Positions 17,025 to 25,957 of a DNA stretch of 64,000 nucleotides are shown piece by piece. This stretch comes from Chitinophaga sp. CB10. Its GTDB lineage: Bacteria > Bacteroidota > Bacteroidia > Chitinophagales > Chitinophagaceae. The notes beneath the pieces are model-generated. The model ran no database searches. It was given only the letters and a program-made list of their open reading frames with translations, and was not told the origin of the DNA. The stretch covers positions 137,451 through 201,450 of the forward strand of contig MLAV02000012.1 of NCBI GenBank assembly GCA_001870995.2, read 5' to 3'. The position numbers and the translations under genes are program-made. Within the stretch, counting starts at the first letter, position 1, and each line of letters begins with the position of its first letter.

Positions 17025-18218
17025 TCACCCTTCGCCATACAGCAAATACGGCGCTACCCGCGCCTGCCAATCGCCCGCCGCCGTACACGCCTCCACGCTC
17101 CCATTGCCTGCAATCAGCGCTTCCGCTCCGCTCAATCCCGTCAGTAAATCCAGGTGCCTGGTACCCTGCCGGTTAACGTAGGTAGGATATGCCGCCCATT
17201 CAAATTTACCTGGATGTAACCGCTGTATCAACCGGATCAGCTGCCAGCCATAGCTTACGGGCCTGAACGCCGTGCGGTCCATCACATGGAACATCACGCC
17301 GTTACAGTCCTGCCCGGCATACTTTCCTTCTGTAGGTTTAAACGTAACCGGCCGCGCCACTACCCCGTGCTGCTGCATTTCATTCAGCTGCCGCGCTGTA
17401 CGGATATGATCCATCCAGGGCGCGCCGGCTATACGAAAAGGCGTGGCTGTCCCCCTTCCCTCGCTGACATTGGTAGCTTCCAGCAGCCCTAACCCCGGAT
17501 ACAGCAACGCCGCTTCAAAACAGGGAATAGCCGGCGAGGTAGGCACAAAGGAAACATTCCATTCCGGGTAGAAGAGCGGGCGCGCCCATCCTTCGCAGGC
17601 AATTACCTCCATCGTAAAATCGTATGCCCGTTCCCGTAGTATGGGACTGCTGCTTCCGGATTTAAAGTAACGCGCCAGTTCCCCTAACGTGCAACTATGC
17701 CGCACGGGCATCTCCCATCTCCCTATAAAACTACTGTTATGTAATTCATCCAACAACGGCCCCTCCGCCAGGTCGAGCCTGCCGGATAAGGGATTTGGCC
17801 GGTCGGCAATGACCATGCGCTTGCCTTGCTGCGCGCAGGCTTCCATCACGTGCGTCATCGTCCAGAGGTAGGTGTAGAACCGGCAGCCGATGTCCGGAAT
17901 ATCGAACAACACCACATCAATGTCAGCAAGGTTCTGCGCATCCGGCGCCAGCCTGGCCCCGTACAAGCTGGTAACTGGCAGTCGCGTCAGGACGTCCACG
18001 GTATCCAGCATCTCCGTGCCATCCACGCCGGTGGTATCCAGCCCATGCTCCGGCGAAAACAGGCGCACCACCCGGAAGCCGGCATCGAGTAAGGCCTGGC
18101 GCACTGGCACAAAATTTTTCGTACAGGCGGCATGGTTAGTCACCAGGCCAATCCGGGCCTGTTTCCATGCTGGAGGATGGGCCAATAAAACATCAATACC
18201 ACAAAGGACCTGCTGCAT
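17025..18218 (-). CDS. DUF1343/NamZ-like exo-beta-N-acetylmuramidase (GH171)
   Basis: This protein of about 397 residues starts at the ATG at 18218 (MQQVLCGID); codons further upstream require a TTG start. It has the DUF1343 hallmarks SPEHGLD near residue 70, DIPDIGCRFYTYLWTM and ADRPNPLSG in the N-terminal half, and the CNGVMFHV and YPTYVNRQG stretches in the C-terminal half. NamZ enzymes release N-acetylmuramic acid from the non-reducing ends of peptidoglycan fragments during wall recycling or scavenging. No signal peptide is visible, although family members are usually exported, so a cytoplasmic location or a mis-set start are both possible. It is a single-gene unit, downstream of the GH99-like gene and separated from it by a terminator. 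Confidence 0.88.
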   Translation of the reverse strand: MQQVLCGIDVLLAHPPAWKQARIGLVTNHAACTKNFVPVRQALLDAGFRVVRLFSPEHGLDTTGVDGTEMLDTVDVLTRLPVTSLYGARLAPDAQNLADIDVVLFDIPDIGCRFYTYLWTMTHVMEACAQQGKRMVIADRPNPLSGRLDLAEGPLLDELHNSSFIGRWEMPVRHSCTLGELARYFKSGSSSPILRERAYDFTMEVIACEGWARPLFYPEWNVSFVPTSPAIPCFEAALLYPGLGLLEATNVSEGRGTATPFRIAGAPWMDHIRTARQLNEMQQHGVVARPVTFKPTEGKYAGQDCNGVMFHVMDRTAFRPVSYGWQLIRLIQRLHPGKFEWAAYPTYVNRQGTRHLDLLTGLSGAEALIAGNGSVEACTAAGDWQARVAPYLLYGEG

Positions 18219-18267
18219 GCGGGAATATTTTTTTTTACAATTTACCAATTCCGGCGCAGTACATAAA

Positions 18268-18299
18268 AAAACAGCGGAACGAAGCCGCCCCGCTGTTTT
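18268..18299 (-). terminator. Rho-independent terminator of the GH99-like gene
   Basis: AAAACAGCGG pairs perfectly with CCGCTGTTTT across a 12-nt loop. On the minus strand the stem continues into a run of seven T. It lies about 20 bp past the stop codon at 18318. Confidence 0.9.
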
Positions 18300-18317
18300 G
18301 TCACCTCCGGGGAGGTA

Positions 18318-19991
18318 TTATTGGTTAACCTTGAACTTTTCAGTGGTGCCTTTCGTCGTGCGGGTGCAGGTCATCGGCTGGACGCCGCCTTCGCTGCTCA
18401 CATAAGCGCCGTTGCTGCCGCGGAGGGAAATAGTACCGTCCCCGTTATCGATCCAGTCAAACTGCTCCCAGGGTCCAATGGCTGTGCGGTTACAGTTCAT
18501 CGCCTGCGTGCCGTTCTCGGAACATACGTAGTAGCCGCTGTTTTGAAGCACCACCTTATTAGCGCCGGTACCTGGATTGATGACGGTAAACTGCTCCCAG
18601 CCCTGCGCTGCCGTGCGGTTGGCATTCATGGCCTGTTGCCCGTTTTCGCTGCATACATAAAGGTTGTTGGAGCTTTTCAGCGTGATCACGCTGCCATAAG
18701 GCGGCGTCACGGGGTTACCGCCACCGGGGATGGGCTGCGTAGGGCGTGTAGCCGTTAACGGTAGTTGCCCTTTCAGCATCCTGCCGCCATCGCCGGTGAG
18801 GCGGAGGTAGTAATCGGCGGAGCAAGCCACCCCGTCTTCATCCAGCGTAACGAAGCCGGAACCGGCAGGGATGAAGGAAGCATTTTCCGCCGTCTTCGCA
18901 ATCTGGTTGCCTTCATTGTACTCGTCAAACATGGAAATATAAATTCCCTGCGCGCCTAAACGCACCATGTTATAAAACTGTCGCCACATGAAGTCGCCAT
19001 GAGCCCGCTGGTGCTCCTGCAGGTCCCCCGGCAGCACGCAGGGTTGATAGTCGATACCATTATTGTTGCAATACGCCTGGTCCGGCGTTTGTACGTTGGC
19101 GTAGAAATTATCCACGTCGCTGATATTGCCGATGCGCCCGATCATCCAGGGCGACAACATATTGAACGCGCTGTAAGTGGCCAGGAATCCGGGGCGGGAG
19201 TCGCTCACCTGCTCGCGCCAGTGCGTGGGCACGCCGCCAATCACGTAGCAGCCCTGACTTTTGAACCAGTTGATCACGTCCAGGCAAACGGCAGCGGACC
19301 ATGGATGGTTGTCGTCATTGAAGCCGAAGCCCCAAATGCACACCACCGGCTTGCCGTTTTGTTTGGCGTATGCGGAAGAAGCCGTGTAGGCGGACATCTT
19401 ATTCGTCCAGTCCGCCTTGATTTCGCCTTGCATATTCGTCCACCCGCTTACGTCGTACATGATGTAAAACTTGCGTCCATACGTTTCCGCAGCAGTGCGC
19501 ACTTTGGCGGTGATGGCGTCCCGCACGGGGCCTTCGATGCCGTTGGGGTTAAATCGCTGCAGGGCCGCGCAGTCGATACCGTTCTGCTGCATCCAGCTGA
19601 AATGCGTGTTGACCGTTTGATCCGTGAAAGAGGAGAACAGGCGCGCCTGCGAACCATTGTTGAGGTTGGGCCAGGCGGTTGCAAAGGTGGTGGTATAATC
19701 GCGCACATCCGGCCAGGACTTGATCCCGTTATTACTCGCGGAGGGCGAGGCGCTCCAGTTTTGCGTCCAGTGCCACCAGGCGTTAATCGGGGAACCGTCG
19801 CCGGTAGCGGCGAACCAGCCCTGGTAGCCGACGGTAATTTTGCCGACCACATCGCCCACCGGTGATCCAAAGGCCGCTACTGCGCTTTTGGGGTTACCGG
19901 AAAGGCCTTGCAGGTTAGCGCGCTCATTTTTGCTGCAGCCGGAAAGAAGAAACAAAAGGGTTACGAATAGCAGTTGAAGCTTGCGTATCAT
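18318..19991 (-). CDS. GH99/GH71-like glycoside hydrolase lipoprotein with C-terminal fascin-like beta-trefoil
   Basis: This 557-residue lipoprotein (lipobox LLSGC, Cys19) has a catalytic domain from about residue 50 to 405 that resembles GH99/GH71-like (beta/alpha)8 enzymes. Typical segments are GKITVGYQGWFAATGDGS, QRFNPNGIEGPVRD, FYIMYDVSGWTNM, GDFMWRQFYNMVRLGAQGIYISMFDEYNEGNQI; the acidic cluster in FDEYNEG is a likely catalytic region. Residues about 430-557 are three related repeats (YVCSENGQQAMNANRT, YVCSENGTQAMNCNRT, YVSSEGGVQPMTCTRT), a fascin-type beta-trefoil that probably binds carbohydrate. GH99 acts on alpha-mannosides and GH71 on alpha-1,3-glucan; the actual substrate is unknown. 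It stands alone with its own terminator. Confidence 0.85.
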   Translation of the reverse strand: MIRKLQLLFVTLLFLLSGCSKNERANLQGLSGNPKSAVAAFGSPVGDVVGKITVGYQGWFAATGDGSPINAWWHWTQNWSASPSASNNGIKSWPDVRDYTTTFATAWPNLNNGSQARLFSSFTDQTVNTHFSWMQQNGIDCAALQRFNPNGIEGPVRDAITAKVRTAAETYGRKFYIMYDVSGWTNMQGEIKADWTNKMSAYTASSAYAKQNGKPVVCIWGFGFNDDNHPWSAAVCLDVINWFKSQGCYVIGGVPTHWREQVSDSRPGFLATYSAFNMLSPWMIGRIGNISDVDNFYANVQTPDQAYCNNNGIDYQPCVLPGDLQEHQRAHGDFMWRQFYNMVRLGAQGIYISMFDEYNEGNQIAKTAENASFIPAGSGFVTLDEDGVACSADYYLRLTGDGGRMLKGQLPLTATRPTQPIPGGGNPVTPPYGSVITLKSSNNLYVCSENGQQAMNANRTAAQGWEQFTVINPGTGANKVVLQNSGYYVCSENGTQAMNCNRTAIGPWEQFDWIDNGDGTISLRGSNGAYVSSEGGVQPMTCTRTTKGTTEKFKVNQ

Positions 19992-20247
19992 GTTGTGGAA
20001 TTAAAAAATGAATAAATACAAAAACACCGTGGAGGTGACGGTTAACACTCAGAAACAGACAAGTGGGATGTGCTGCAGATGGTTCTTCATGGAATTGATA
20101 AGTTTAAATTAAGATTTATTTTTTAAAATATTTTCAAAAAATTTTAGGGGGAAGATTTACTGCATCGGCAGGAGTATTGCTCCGTTCAGGGGAAATTGGT
20201 AATTTCAGGCAGGGCCATGGGTCCGGTATCGCAAAAAGCAGCAAACT

Positions 20248-20637
20248 ATGGTTAAAATTCAGGCGCCCGCAGACTGCGGGAATGCGCCCAAGAAACTATT
20301 CGTTAAAGATTTTATTGTGGCAATGGTAAGCAATGATGAGGACTTCCTTAGCCGTAACATCACGGACGATGTGGAATGGCAGCTGATCGGCGGCAAGCAG
20401 CTCGCCGGCAGGGATGCCGTGCTGAAAGGTATCCGGCAGCTCCGCGGCGCCGGTATAACGGGGCTGACTATACGCACTATTGTCACCCACGGCTACGATG
20501 GCGTTGCCGAAGGCGTGCTGGAATATAAGAATGGCAAACAGGCCGCGTTTTGTGATGTATTCCGTTTTAAGTCCTCCACGAATAACGCGCCGGTGAAAGG
20601 TATTCATACTTACGCGATTAACCTGGCTGCAAATTAG
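20248..20637 (+). CDS. NTF2-like/SnoaL-like small protein
   Basis: This 129-residue protein has the alpha+beta-barrel pattern of the NTF2/SnoaL superfamily: an N-terminal helix (KLFVKDFIVAMVSNDEDFLSRNITDDVEWQLIGG), the repeated GRDAVLKGIRQL region, and a final beta-sheet (GVLEYKNGKQAAFCDVFRFKS). Members are often small isomerases, hydratases or ligand-binding proteins; nothing here identifies a substrate. It is divergently arranged with the GH99-like gene (256-bp shared gap with no confident promoter) and is followed by a separate promoter for the next gene. Confidence 0.75.
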   Translation: MVKIQAPADCGNAPKKLFVKDFIVAMVSNDEDFLSRNITDDVEWQLIGGKQLAGRDAVLKGIRQLRGAGITGLTIRTIVTHGYDGVAEGVLEYKNGKQAAFCDVFRFKSSTNNAPVKGIHTYAINLAAN

Positions 20638-20759
20638 CCGGCAGGCCGTAAGATCATTAAGCCCTCCGCTGATGAATAGTACCTCCTCACGCACCCGCCC
20701 CGGCCGTGTGGAACGCCGGGTAAGATTTAATTTAGCTATGATTAATAGCCGGTAATTGT

Positions 20760-20767
20760 TATATTTG
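20760..20767 (+). promoter_or_regulatory. Candidate -7 element for the CrtO-like gene
   Basis: TATATTTG is a perfect TAnnTTTG match 38 bp ahead of the ATG at 20806. No clear -33 TTTG is seen at 19-20 bp spacing. Confidence 0.45.
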
Positions 20768-20805
20768 AGCACTGTACTAAAAAAGCATCTCAACCCGATT
20801 ACCTT

Positions 20806-21342
20806 ATGAGAAAAACACTCACGCAAATTTTTATCGTCCTCCTCGCCATTGTTTGTACTTACGTCGTTGTTCGTTACATGAAAATATATTCGTTTGCTTT
20901 TGCGTGGGTGCTCAACTTTTCGCTGATGATCTTTGCGCTTTACTTCATGGAAACCCTTACTACGCCGCTAACTGCTGCTTATTATGACCCTAAGAAATGG
21001 GAACGTGGCGGCAGGATCTATGAGCTGCTGGGCATCAATGCCTTCCGGAAATTGCTGGTAATAATTGGTTGGGAAAAAGTGATCAGGAAATCCAATCCGC
21101 TGACAAAGAATACAGATGCATTGTCGCATCTTTACAACCAGACGAAGAAAAACGAACTGAGCCACCTGGTGATTTTCTTTATCGTGCTGGGGTTTAATAT
21201 TTATGTAGCGGTGGAATATGGCATGGCTAAAGCATGGGCGTTGCTGGTGCTGAATTTATTATTGCATGTATATCCTATTTTCCTGCAAAGATATAACCGG
21301 CCGAGGTTTCAGCGGGCGCTGGCGTTGAGCAGGCGGAGGTAA
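20806..21342 (+). CDS. Integral membrane protein resembling CrtO (glycosyl-diaponeurosporenoate acyltransferase family)
   Basis: This 178-residue protein has about four predicted membrane helices: residues 5-25, 30-50, 118-140 and 142-160. Two conserved-looking blocks, YYDPKKWERGGRIYELLGIN (about 60-79) and the final QRYNRPRFQRAL, together with the NELSH motif before the third helix, recall the CrtO family. That family acylates glycosylated carotenoids at the membrane. No other carotenoid genes lie nearby, so a lipid or other acyl acceptor is equally possible. The assignment is from pattern memory and unchecked. Confidence 0.6.
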   Translation: MRKTLTQIFIVLLAIVCTYVVVRYMKIYSFAFAWVLNFSLMIFALYFMETLTTPLTAAYYDPKKWERGGRIYELLGINAFRKLLVIIGWEKVIRKSNPLTKNTDALSHLYNQTKKNELSHLVIFFIVLGFNIYVAVEYGMAKAWALLVLNLLLHVYPIFLQRYNRPRFQRALALSRRR

Positions 21343-21372
21343 GAAAATATCTTTTCCTGGTAGATAGGAAAA

Positions 21373-21400
21373 GGGCTTCAAACCTTACGATTTGAAGCCC
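21373..21400 (-). terminator. Terminator of the GH74 gene
   Basis: GGGCTTCAAA and TTTGAAGCCC form a perfect 10-bp stem with an 8-nt loop. On the minus strand TTTTCC follows the stem, 6 bp past the GH74 stop codon. It may also stop the convergent plus-strand gene. Confidence 0.85.
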
Positions 21401-21406
21401 TGATCA

Positions 21407-24388
21407 TTATTGTTTGATTACCTTATATGCTTTGGTCCTGTTATCCATATACAATTTAAGCATATACATCCCCGGCTTCAGGTTGCGTCCTACCCTGCTG
21501 CCATCCTTGCCCCTGCCGCGTTCCAGCATCCTCCCATTGAGATCATAAACCTCATAGTTAAACGTAGATGGCGTTCTGATTTGAAAGGCCTGGGTGGTTG
21601 GATTGGGATAGATGACCACACCATCCTCCTTGTCTTGTTCCGACGATGTTTCTGCAATCAGGCTAGCCGCGCCCGGCGTGCTTAACAGGTCGAACCTGAA
21701 TTGCTGGTTGGTACCGCTGCCGCAGGTCCATTGCTGAATGAGTGCGCCGTTAGCCGAAGAGGCATTGGCTACATCGAGGCATTTGCCGCTGTGGCGGGCT
21801 TTGATCTGGAAATAGCCGCCCCCCATATCCACAAGCTGAAACTGCTGATTGGTACCTGCGCCGGCAGTCCACTGCTGCACCTTAGCGCCATCAGCGGTGG
21901 AGAATCCATCTATGTCCAGGTTTTTCCCGCTGTGTACCGCCTTCAGGGTGTAATAACCGCTGCCGGTGCTGGTGATCACCCATTGCTGGTTTGCCCCGCC
22001 GCTGGCCGGCCATTGGTTTACCTGTGCGCCATCGGAAGTAGCTGCGCCTACCACATCCATCACCTGGTTGCTATGCCGGGCGACGACGCGGTAAGTACCG
22101 CCCGAAACTACGGAGGAGGTACTCTGCATGTCCCCGTAAATTATACCGCGACCTGTGCCGCCTAAATACAACCGGCCATACACGCGCGGATCGCCGGTGA
22201 TGATGGTGACAGTGCCGTACTGGTGCTGGGCATCGTTGATGCGCGTCCAGGTGGCGCCGATATCATCAGAGCGGTAGAAGCCATAGGTATTATTGATCGT
22301 TCCTACGACAAACACCGCGGGATATGTCTGCCCCGGTGCGGCTTTCCCGAATGCGACCGCTGTAGCGCTCTGGATATTATTCAATTTTGTAAAACTGGTT
22401 CCTGAATTGGTAGAACGATACAATCCGCCGGGATTGGCCAGCCAGATATCGCCTTCCACGCCAAATACGGTGCGGATACGCGCCAGCCAGGCCTGGTAAT
22501 CAGGGACGGCCGGCAGTCCGGTAGCCTGGATAGAGAATGATGCGCCGCCATTTGTACTTACCCATACCCTGCCGTTAACCATATCGTATGCATAGAACTT
22601 CTGGGCATTCACCCGGTCGGCCACCGGCTTCAGGCCAGCAGGAATACCGCTGGAAGCGGTCCAGGATGCGCCGCGATTCGTTGAGTAATAAATAGCCGAG
22701 GCGCCTTGCGGGGCCCAGACGATGCGGTTTCCATCTGCGGAAATGGCGATATTACCGCCGCCGGTAGTACCGGCAGGCGCGCTGCTAAAGGCCGTCCACG
22801 AGCTGCCCCCATCGGTTGAATAAGCGCCGTAATTGGCGCCGGCATTATAATGTGTACGCGCCATGAAGGTGGGCGCGTTCTGTGCGAAATCGATGCTGGT
22901 ATTGGTGCCGTACAGGGGCGATAAACGACCTGCCGCCGGCGAGGCATCCAGGTTGTCGTGTTTAAAGCCATCGATATCCCCGAGGGCACTGATTAACGGC
23001 GCACCGGACGGTGGACTGATCAACTCAAGTGCGGCTGTTTCCTCCAATCCATTCGCCTGGAAAATCCAGTTGGTAGGATTTGCCCCGAGGTTATTGGAAT
23101 TATAAACGCCATAGCCGGTTACAAACCATGCGTTGCTGGTATTGAATGGATCAATGTCCACATCTCCCAGCCAGTGCGGATTTGACTGGGCGGCATAGGC
23201 TGCCAGGGAATGGTCCCAGGTGGCGTTGGCGAGTAAAGCCGTCCAATTGGCGCCGCCATCGGTCGTGCGATAGACTTCATCGCGGGGATACCAGCGATCC
23301 AGCGTGCTTACGATCACATGGTTGGGATTTTGCGCATCCACGGAGATGCCGCCGTAACCGCCTTGTGCGGATGAAGGAGTGATATTCGTCCAGGTATTAT
23401 TGGCAGGGTTCAGCTTCCACACGGCGCCGGTGCTAACGTTATTCGGGCCGTTGGCATCCGAATAGGACAAGTATATTATCCCATTGGACCCGCGTGCAGC
23501 CTGATGAGGCATCAGGTTAGTCGGCTGCCCGGGAATGGCGGACCAGCTGGCCCCGCCATCCGTGCTCTTATACAGGTTGGTCCCTTTTTGCATAACGCCC
23601 ACGTATATAGTTTGCGTGGCAGCGCCGGCGGAGCTGCTGGTTTTATCGAACAGCACAAAAGCGATGCCTCCGGAGCCAACGGGACTGCTGCTTACCGGGA
23701 AGCTGTTTACCTTGGACCAGGACGCCCCGTAGTTAGTGCTTTTCCAGAGGCCGTCCGTACTGGATCCCAGGAAAAGGATGCTGCCGAGGTTGGGGTCCAC
23801 CTGCAGGCGTTCGCCGGCAGAGCGGCCATCTTCGTTACCTCCGAGCTTGATGGGCAGGCTATTGCGCGTCCAGGTGGCGCCTTTGTTGGTGGAGGAATAA
23901 ATTGCTCCCTGTGCGCCCCAGGATTGCGTGTAAAGGCCGGTGGCCATATACACCCGGTTAGCGTCGGAAGGATCGGCCGCCATGCTGACAACGCCGAAAT
24001 CATCACCGGATGCAAAGCTGTCGGACAGCGGGATCCAGACTTTGTTTACAGGGTCCCAGCGATAGGCCCCGCCTATATCAGTGCGGGCGTAGACCAGGTT
24101 CTGCTGGGCAAGGCTGTAAATAATCCCCGTAACGAATCCGCCTCCGCGTATCTGTACGTTTTTCCATTGGTAAGACTGCGCCTGTACTGCAGCCGGCAGC
24201 AGGCTGAGGAGCCAGCAGCATAGGAATATCAGCGTCGTTACTATTTGTTTGTTGGTAGCCTTGCAGGATTTCCCGCGAAGGACCTGGTATTGATTGAACC
24301 CATTGTCAGAATTTGGCGGTAGCGGATAAAGCGCGTTGTTTAGTCGCCTCTCCGCCTGTTGTTGTGTGAAAGTTTTGGAGGATGTCAT
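21407..24388 (-). CDS. GH74 xyloglucanase with ricin-type lectin and T9SS sorting domains
   Basis: This 993-residue secreted enzyme has a signal anchor (about 48-71) after an unusually long 47-residue N-terminal segment; no closer ATG exists in frame. Residues about 73-740 are the two seven-bladed propellers of GH74, opening with the diagnostic WKNVQIRGGGFVTGI and ARTDIGGAYRW, in which Asp104 corresponds to the catalytic base. Many BNR-type repeats follow. A ricin-type beta-trefoil (about 765-895) has three QxW-like repeats (GANQQWVI, GTNQQFQL, GTNQQFRF). The last 75 residues are a Por/type A T9SS sorting domain (VVIYPNPTTQAF, LNGRMLERG, LKPGMYMLKLY). It should hydrolyse the beta-1,4-glucan backbone of xyloglucan outside the cell. 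It is not part of a SusCD locus. Confidence 0.93.
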   Translation of the reverse strand: MTSSKTFTQQQAERRLNNALYPLPPNSDNGFNQYQVLRGKSCKATNKQIVTTLIFLCCWLLSLLPAAVQAQSYQWKNVQIRGGGFVTGIIYSLAQQNLVYARTDIGGAYRWDPVNKVWIPLSDSFASGDDFGVVSMAADPSDANRVYMATGLYTQSWGAQGAIYSSTNKGATWTRNSLPIKLGGNEDGRSAGERLQVDPNLGSILFLGSSTDGLWKSTNYGASWSKVNSFPVSSSPVGSGGIAFVLFDKTSSSAGAATQTIYVGVMQKGTNLYKSTDGGASWSAIPGQPTNLMPHQAARGSNGIIYLSYSDANGPNNVSTGAVWKLNPANNTWTNITPSSAQGGYGGISVDAQNPNHVIVSTLDRWYPRDEVYRTTDGGANWTALLANATWDHSLAAYAAQSNPHWLGDVDIDPFNTSNAWFVTGYGVYNSNNLGANPTNWIFQANGLEETAALELISPPSGAPLISALGDIDGFKHDNLDASPAAGRLSPLYGTNTSIDFAQNAPTFMARTHYNAGANYGAYSTDGGSSWTAFSSAPAGTTGGGNIAISADGNRIVWAPQGASAIYYSTNRGASWTASSGIPAGLKPVADRVNAQKFYAYDMVNGRVWVSTNGGASFSIQATGLPAVPDYQAWLARIRTVFGVEGDIWLANPGGLYRSTNSGTSFTKLNNIQSATAVAFGKAAPGQTYPAVFVVGTINNTYGFYRSDDIGATWTRINDAQHQYGTVTIITGDPRVYGRLYLGGTGRGIIYGDMQSTSSVVSGGTYRVVARHSNQVMDVVGAATSDGAQVNQWPASGGANQQWVITSTGSGYYTLKAVHSGKNLDIDGFSTADGAKVQQWTAGAGTNQQFQLVDMGGGYFQIKARHSGKCLDVANASSANGALIQQWTCGSGTNQQFRFDLLSTPGAASLIAETSSEQDKEDGVVIYPNPTTQAFQIRTPSTFNYEVYDLNGRMLERGRGKDGSRVGRNLKPGMYMLKLYMDNRTKAYKVIKQ

Positions 24389-24680
24389 AATTACGGTTTA
24401 AATGAACACATAGGAATATTAGGGCTACTCATACAGGAATAGCCTGGAACTTTGGAACATTAAGGAGAAATTGATTCCGTATATGCCCGTGACATCGTTT
24501 TACCCAAGTACAGAAAACGTGGAATAAAGCAGTAAAACGATCAGCGCTCTCTATTTAAGTAAATGGACCATGAGCCGGCGGCATGGCATTACAGGCAAAT
24601 AGTAAAGGTGAGTACCAGCGGTGCTGCATAACGGGAAATCCTTCTCTCATAAGATGGGGTAAAGCTACAGGGGTAATTTT

Positions 24681-24770
24681 TGATACAGGGGGGCGGAATG
24701 TTGCAGTTTGGAGGGGGGAATGATACAGGGGGTGAAATTGTGGGGCAGCGGGGTTGGTTTAAAGGGAGGT
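24681..24770. repeat. G-rich direct repeat in the 24389-24865 gap
   Basis: TGATACAGGGGG occurs at 24681-24692 and again 40 bp on at 24721-24732, with runs of four to six G between and after them. Quadruplex formation on the plus strand is possible. The rest of the 477-bp gap holds no gene, only the terminator of the VOC gene at its right end. Confidence 0.6.
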
Positions 24771-24824
24771 GATTTAGGGAGAGATGACTGTACAGCGCCT
24801 TGCTCCAAAAGCAGCAAGCAATTA

Positions 24825-24854
24825 AACCGGGGTATAGCCCGTTATACCCCGGTT
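24825..24854 (-). terminator. Strong hairpin terminator of the VOC gene
   Basis: AACCGGGGTATA and TATACCCCGGTT form a perfect 12-bp stem with a 6-nt loop. On the minus strand it is followed by TTTAATTG. It lies 12 bp after the VOC stop codon. Confidence 0.75.
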
Positions 24855-24865
24855 ATAGCATTGTG

Positions 24866-25276
24866 TTAGTTTGCCTGGCGGAATCGTAACCTGGCCTCCT
24901 CAGCTACAGGCGTAAAGAAATTGACCAGGTTACCATCCGGATCACGGAAGAGTAAGGACCGGTTACCCCAGGGCATGGTGGTCGGTGGTTGGACAATTTC
25001 CGTAGATGCGAGTTCCTTTACCCTTTGATAACGTTCATCGACATCCTCCACATAAAATTCAATTATAACCGAATGGTTACTGGCCGCGGCAGCTACCTTT
25101 TGCCCGCCGAAAAGTTCCAGTGTACGGGTACTTCCGATGGCCAAATTGCCGTTGGGAGTGCGTACTTCTGCAAAATCTTCGGTGTAAAATGTAAAAGACA
25201 AGCCCGTTACCTGTTCATAAAAATCAACCAGGGGCCTGACCTCGGCGGTTATAATCCGGATGGAAGCAAGATTCAT
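24866..25276 (-). CDS. VOC-family (glyoxalase/bleomycin-resistance-type) protein
   Basis: This 136-residue protein has two beta-alpha-beta-beta-beta modules. The first runs ASIRIITAEVRPLVDFYEQVTGLSFTFY, the second HSVIIEFYVEDVDERYQRVKELA up to the closing signature WGNRSLLFRDPDGNLVNFFTP. The DPDGN loop is typical of vicinal-oxygen-chelate proteins. Metal ligands are not obvious at all four usual positions, so it may be a binding protein rather than an enzyme. Substrate unknown. It is 117 bp downstream of the DinB gene on the same strand. Confidence 0.88.
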   Translation of the reverse strand: MNLASIRIITAEVRPLVDFYEQVTGLSFTFYTEDFAEVRTPNGNLAIGSTRTLELFGGQKVAAAASNHSVIIEFYVEDVDERYQRVKELASTEIVQPPTTMPWGNRSLLFRDPDGNLVNFFTPVAEEARLRFRQAN

Positions 25277-25393
25277 ACTGTTATTGTTTTAGGCAAAGGA
25301 AATGCCGGCGAGTGACAACAGTATGTCAGCAGGCTAAAAAAATAGTTGTAATCACAAACCCTTATGCCACCAACAGCAGAACTGTTACCTGTA

Positions 25394-25906
25394 TTAACGG
25401 CTGGTCAAAAGCTCCTGCTTTATATAGAAGGTTGCCAAGTCCGTATTGCTAAAGTCAGTAAAGCCGGCTTGCCGTAACTGGGTTACCAATTGCCCCCGGT
25501 GATACGTAGCGTGGTTCACCATATGCTGTACGGATTGCCAGAACAACAGCTGCCCTTGCCTGCCGTTGGGATATACAAAATAGACCGGCTTAGAATAATC
25601 TTCTTCAGGATAGTTATCTATGACGTCCTGCAGGTCAGCCGAAGCCAATTTCCACAATTCCAGCAGGTCGCTTTTGGCGCCGTTAAAAACAGTAGAAAGA
25701 AAAACTGGTTGATTGACTTTTGTCCAGAAGTCTATCCATATTTTCTTTGCGCTGACCATGTGAAGCGCCGTCTGCCGGATACTCCCAAAACTGCTGACGG
25801 CGCGTTGTATCCACTGTTCTTCGGTAATCTGCTCCAACCAATCGATTGCCTGGCTGTCCGACCAGTTAAGGTATTCAGCTAAATCTGCTAAGTAATTCCT
25901 CGTCAT
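25394..25906 (-). CDS. DinB-family protein
   Basis: This 170-residue four-helix-bundle protein starts with LADLAEYLNWSDSQAIDWLEQI. The DinB-type histidines are in TALHMVSAKKIW and in the signature HMVNHATYHRGQLVTQLRQAG. It is probably a metal-dependent thiol-transfer or related enzyme; its role is unknown. It differs clearly from the DinB protein at 14882-15388. It is one of a run of small stress-type genes on the minus strand (VOC, DinB, AraC). Confidence 0.9.
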   Translation of the reverse strand: MTRNYLADLAEYLNWSDSQAIDWLEQITEEQWIQRAVSSFGSIRQTALHMVSAKKIWIDFWTKVNQPVFLSTVFNGAKSDLLELWKLASADLQDVIDNYPEEDYSKPVYFVYPNGRQGQLLFWQSVQHMVNHATYHRGQLVTQLRQAGFTDFSNTDLATFYIKQELLTSR

Positions 25907-25957
25907 AATTTGCGTGTTTTTATTGAACGCAAAATTACCCGGCAGTTCCCCGCGGGA

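Noticed and set aside
16923..17147. Short plus-strand frame after a perfect TATATTTG box at 16927
   Set aside because: The frame runs into the 3' end of the NamZ-like gene on the other strand and resembles nothing; the box may be a chance match in AT-rich sequence or a remnant.
20296..20826. Minus-strand frame over the NTF2-like gene and following gap
   Set aside because: Antisense to a better-supported gene and crossing a -7 element; no domain visible.
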